From Bryobacteraceae bacterium (lineage in GTDB: Bacteria; Acidobacteriota; Terriglobia; Bryobacterales; Bryobacteraceae): a stretch of 64,000 nucleotides of DNA. The DNA lies in NCBI GenBank assembly GCA_026129905.1, contig JAHCHE010000014.1:1-64000 (forward strand). Reading direction: 5' to 3'. A program made the translations under genes and the position numbers. The notes beneath the pieces are model-generated. The model did no database searches. It was not told the DNA's origin and saw only the letters and a list, made by a program, of their open reading frames with translations. Below, one piece after another: positions 61,999-64,000 of this stretch; within the stretch, counting starts at the first letter, position 1, and every line of letters starts with the position of its first letter.

Positions 61999-62775
61999 TC
62001 ACCGTCCCGCGAACTGGCGGTGGTTGTCGAAGTATCGCCGGTCCTCCCGGCCCAGCGCCTCGAGCCGTTTCGCCGTGAGCGTTCGCCCAAGCTTGGCCGC
62101 GTTCGCCCGGTTCATCTCCGACGGCGATTTTTCGACATACGAATCCGGTATTTCGAACAACTTCGGGTCGGGGGCGCCAATCCGCACCGAGACGGCATAC
62201 AGTTCGAAGCGTCCGGTGATCTGGCCCGTATCGGCGTCGCGCCGCTCCTCGGTCATCTTGAGCGTCGCGCAGCGGAGGTCCGGCGCTTGCCAGACCTTGT
62301 TCAGGTACGGACCCTCCTCGGTCTGGATCACAACAGTTCTGTACCCCAGAATCGTCTCTTCCCCTCGGAGTACGGGCTTGACCGACGCCGCAAGGCGTGC
62401 GAATCCGCACTGGGGATCGGGATCTGCGGGCTGAATCGCCGGGGCTGGCGGGGCGTACCAGGTGGTGGTCGCCTGCAGCGCGTCGTCGACCGTTACCTTC
62501 TTCCGTTGCGGGACCAGCGTCACTTGGCGAACGCCGTAGTGCCTGGAGTCTCCGGCATCGGAGGCATCCGCGGTTATCCGCGAACCGTCCGCCCTTCGCG
62601 CCTCCACAACCAGCCGTTCCAGGGCGACGTTCGCCGTGTCAGCCGACTTCTCGGCTCTAACGATCGTGAACTCGTCCGGCGCTGTGCCCGGCGAATTGTC
62701 GCCTGCTAACACGGAAATTCCGCACATCATGATGGCGGCCGCCACGATGCACCGTCCGCCCTTTGTTTGTTTCAT
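61999..62775 (-). CDS. Secreted protein of unknown function
   Basis: This is a 258-residue protein with a signal peptide (IVAAAIMMCGISVLAG). The body contains LERLVVEARRADGSRI, VILGYRTVV-like (ILGYRTVVIQ) and LRCATLKMTEERRDADTGQITGRFELYAVSVRIGAPDPKLFEIPDSYVEKSPSE. This resembles periplasmic proteins that carry a 'DUF' outer-membrane lipoprotein-like fold, but I recognise no family. GGAGGAGG stands directly before ATG 62775. Minus strand, next to the divergent partial gene at 63084. Confidence 0.7.
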   Translation of the reverse strand: MKQTKGGRCIVAAAIMMCGISVLAGDNSPGTAPDEFTIVRAEKSADTANVALERLVVEARRADGSRITADASDAGDSRHYGVRQVTLVPQRKKVTVDDALQATTTWYAPPAPAIQPADPDPQCGFARLAASVKPVLRGEETILGYRTVVIQTEEGPYLNKVWQAPDLRCATLKMTEERRDADTGQITGRFELYAVSVRIGAPDPKLFEIPDSYVEKSPSEMNRANAAKLGRTLTAKRLEALGREDRRYFDNHRQFAGR

Positions 62776-63083
62776 GTTCCTCCTCCGCTTTCCGGTCATT
62801 TCTGGCGCCAGGGAGCCCATGCCGATATGGCCGAACCAGGCCGAACCAGCCGCCTAACGCACAGAATACGTCAATTTCCCCGCTTATCTTAACATGCAAT
62901 GCGTTGAATGCACCAATATGTTTGTACACCAATCAGTTTAATCTTTACCTTTACGTAGCAATATGGTTTTTGTCTTACTGGCGGGCTTTGGATCCGGCTC
63001 GTCGGAGGGGCGATAGTCCATCCTGGCCCGATCGCGCGGGCTGCCCGGATAACCACCGCGGCGTTTTCTGTTATGTTCCCACT
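62776..63083. other. Divergent intergenic region, AT-rich core
   Basis: No gene or RNA pattern is seen. The middle (about 62885-62980) is clearly A/T-rich compared with the rest and should hold the promoters of both flanking genes. I could not find a convincing -35/-10 pair on either strand. Confidence 0.4.
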
Positions 63084-64000
63084 ATGGCCAACATTCGATT
63101 CATCCTCCTGGTCCTTTGCGCCGCAAGCTGCTGCATCGCCCAGCCGGACCGCATTCCGAAGGCGAAATGGCTGCGCGACGGGATAATCAACGCCGGCGGT
63201 TCTCATGAGCCGCACCTGTTCATCGTGCGCCGCGGAGGCTACCGGCTGGACGCGCGGGCGCACTACGAGCGCGCGCAGAGCGAAGAGACGATCCGTAGGC
63301 TGAAGGAGCAGGGCGTCGAGGTCTTTCATACCCACCTCTATAAGGGCTTCGGCATGGCCGCCGAAAAGCCCGAGATGGAGGACGCGGTCCGCGCGGCCGC
63401 CATCGCCCATCGCTACGGCCTCAAAGTGGATTCCTACATCCAGTGGAACACCATGATGTACGAGACGTTCTTCGCCGAGGAGCCGAAGGCGAAGAACTGG
63501 ATCCAGCGCGACGCGCAGGGGCAGCCCATCATGCTCACCTATGGATACCAGCAGTCGTACCGTTTCCGGCCCTGCTTTTCCAATCAGGAATATCTGGATT
63601 ATCTGAAGCGCATCGTCCGGTTCGCGATGGAACAGGTGAAAACCGACTTTATCCATTTCGACAATTTCGATCTGAATCCGGAACCGGAGAGCTGCCATTG
63701 CGACTGGTGCGTGCGAGGATTCCGCAACCATTTACGGAAGAAATACCCGCCCGAGAGGCGGAAGGAGCGGTTCGGCTTCGAGAACGTCGATCATGTCAGT
63801 CCGCCGCGCTGGAACATGCACCACCCGCCGTCGAGAATGGACATCATCTTCGACCCCGCCATCCAGGAGTGGATCGACTACCGCTGCCAGTCGATGACGG
63901 ACGCGCTGGCGCAGATGGCGCTGTACGCGCGCTCGTTCAACCCCGACGTGGCCATCGAGATCAACCCGCACGGCATCAACGGAGGCAATCGCGCCTGGGA
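63084..64000 (+). CDS. Secreted TIM-barrel hydrolase-like protein, 3' end outside the window
   Basis: The frame is open from ATG 63084 to the window edge, at least 305 residues. It starts with a signal peptide (IRFILLVLCAASCCIAQ) followed by an alpha/beta pattern with EPHLFIVRRGGYRLDARAHY, GVEVFHTHLYKGFG, LKVDSYIQWNTMMYETFF, FIHFDNFDLNPEPESCHCDWC and DVAIEINPHGINGG. The acidic residues at strand ends (DNFD, EINPHG) are like clan GH-A glycoside hydrolases and beta-galactosidase-like proteins. Exact family not assigned. Confidence 0.7.
   Translation, partial: MANIRFILLVLCAASCCIAQPDRIPKAKWLRDGIINAGGSHEPHLFIVRRGGYRLDARAHYERAQSEETIRRLKEQGVEVFHTHLYKGFGMAAEKPEMEDAVRAAAIAHRYGLKVDSYIQWNTMMYETFFAEEPKAKNWIQRDAQGQPIMLTYGYQQSYRFRPCFSNQEYLDYLKRIVRFAMEQVKTDFIHFDNFDLNPEPESCHCDWCVRGFRNHLRKKYPPERRKERFGFENVDHVSPPRWNMHHPPSRMDIIFDPAIQEWIDYRCQSMTDALAQMALYARSFNPDVAIEINPHGINGGNRAW

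Noticed and set aside
63732-63971. Minus-strand frames of 79 and 280 codons at the right end
   Set aside because: Antisense to the plus-strand hydrolase-like gene, which has a signal peptide and coherent alpha/beta pattern through to the window edge.

Overview
The window looks like a chromosomal segment of an Acidobacteriota soil bacterium of the Solibacter/Bryobacter type. I infer this from the gene families: TIGR03437-type C-terminal domains on large secreted proteins, Oar-like receptors with a Cna-type N-terminus, winged-helix/PD40 sensors, a 'KSTGP'-type conserved hypothetical, a PEP-CTERM protein, many Tat-exported sugar enzymes, and high GC. There are no rRNA, tRNA, phage, IS or CRISPR signatures. 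The two end genes are cut by the window edges.

Layout. 0-9 kb: exported carbohydrate-type enzymes (deacetylase-like protein, Gfo/Idh/MocA oxidoreductase, mannonate dehydratase-like), an Hsp20 gene with a near-consensus promoter, htpX, rlmI, a complete higBA toxin-antitoxin pair with a palindromic operator, a decayed second TA pair, and an O-methyltransferase. 9-21 kb: ECF sigma factor plus membrane protein, KSTGP protein, PEP-CTERM protein, a zinc-type dehydrogenase, a GT39-like membrane glycosyltransferase, a DUF1326 protein, and a two-gene unit of NHL-repeat protein and astacin-like protease. 22-35 kb: the most interesting block. It holds three paralogous subtilisin-like proteases with VVWGTG-repeat tails, a membrane HD-GYP/GAF/GGDEF protein, a serine hydrolase, a PilZ protein overlapping a sigma54 activator (bEBP) gene, and two tandem receiver-like proteins. 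35-49 kb: YwiC-like protein, enolase-superfamily protein, DinB, a receptor-YfiR-histidine kinase-response regulator series, YHS protein, TPR proteins, and a dnaK-dnaJ-hspR operon with a HAIR-like operator on its promoter. 49-64 kb: lone HigA-like antitoxin, large Oar-like receptor, winged-helix/PD40 sensor, two tandem receiver-CpaE/ParA fusions, a multidomain M11-like metalloprotease with six Asp-rich repeats, an unknown secreted protein, and the start of a TIM-barrel hydrolase-like gene.

How genes may work together. In the 22-33 kb block, three transcription units (protease 1+2, HD-GYP/GGDEF+serine hydrolase, protease 3) each have a pair of CGGACA-N3-TGTCCG-like palindromes (good upstream of the first two, degenerate upstream of the third). 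Each pair lies 62-65 bases upstream of a sigma54-like GG-N10-GC element. A receiver-less sigma54 activator gene sits in the same locus and overlaps a PilZ (c-di-GMP-binding type) gene by 4 bases. I infer a self-contained c-di-GMP/sigma54 circuit controlling export of repeat-tailed subtilases. The sequence elements are seen directly; the circuit is a hypothesis.
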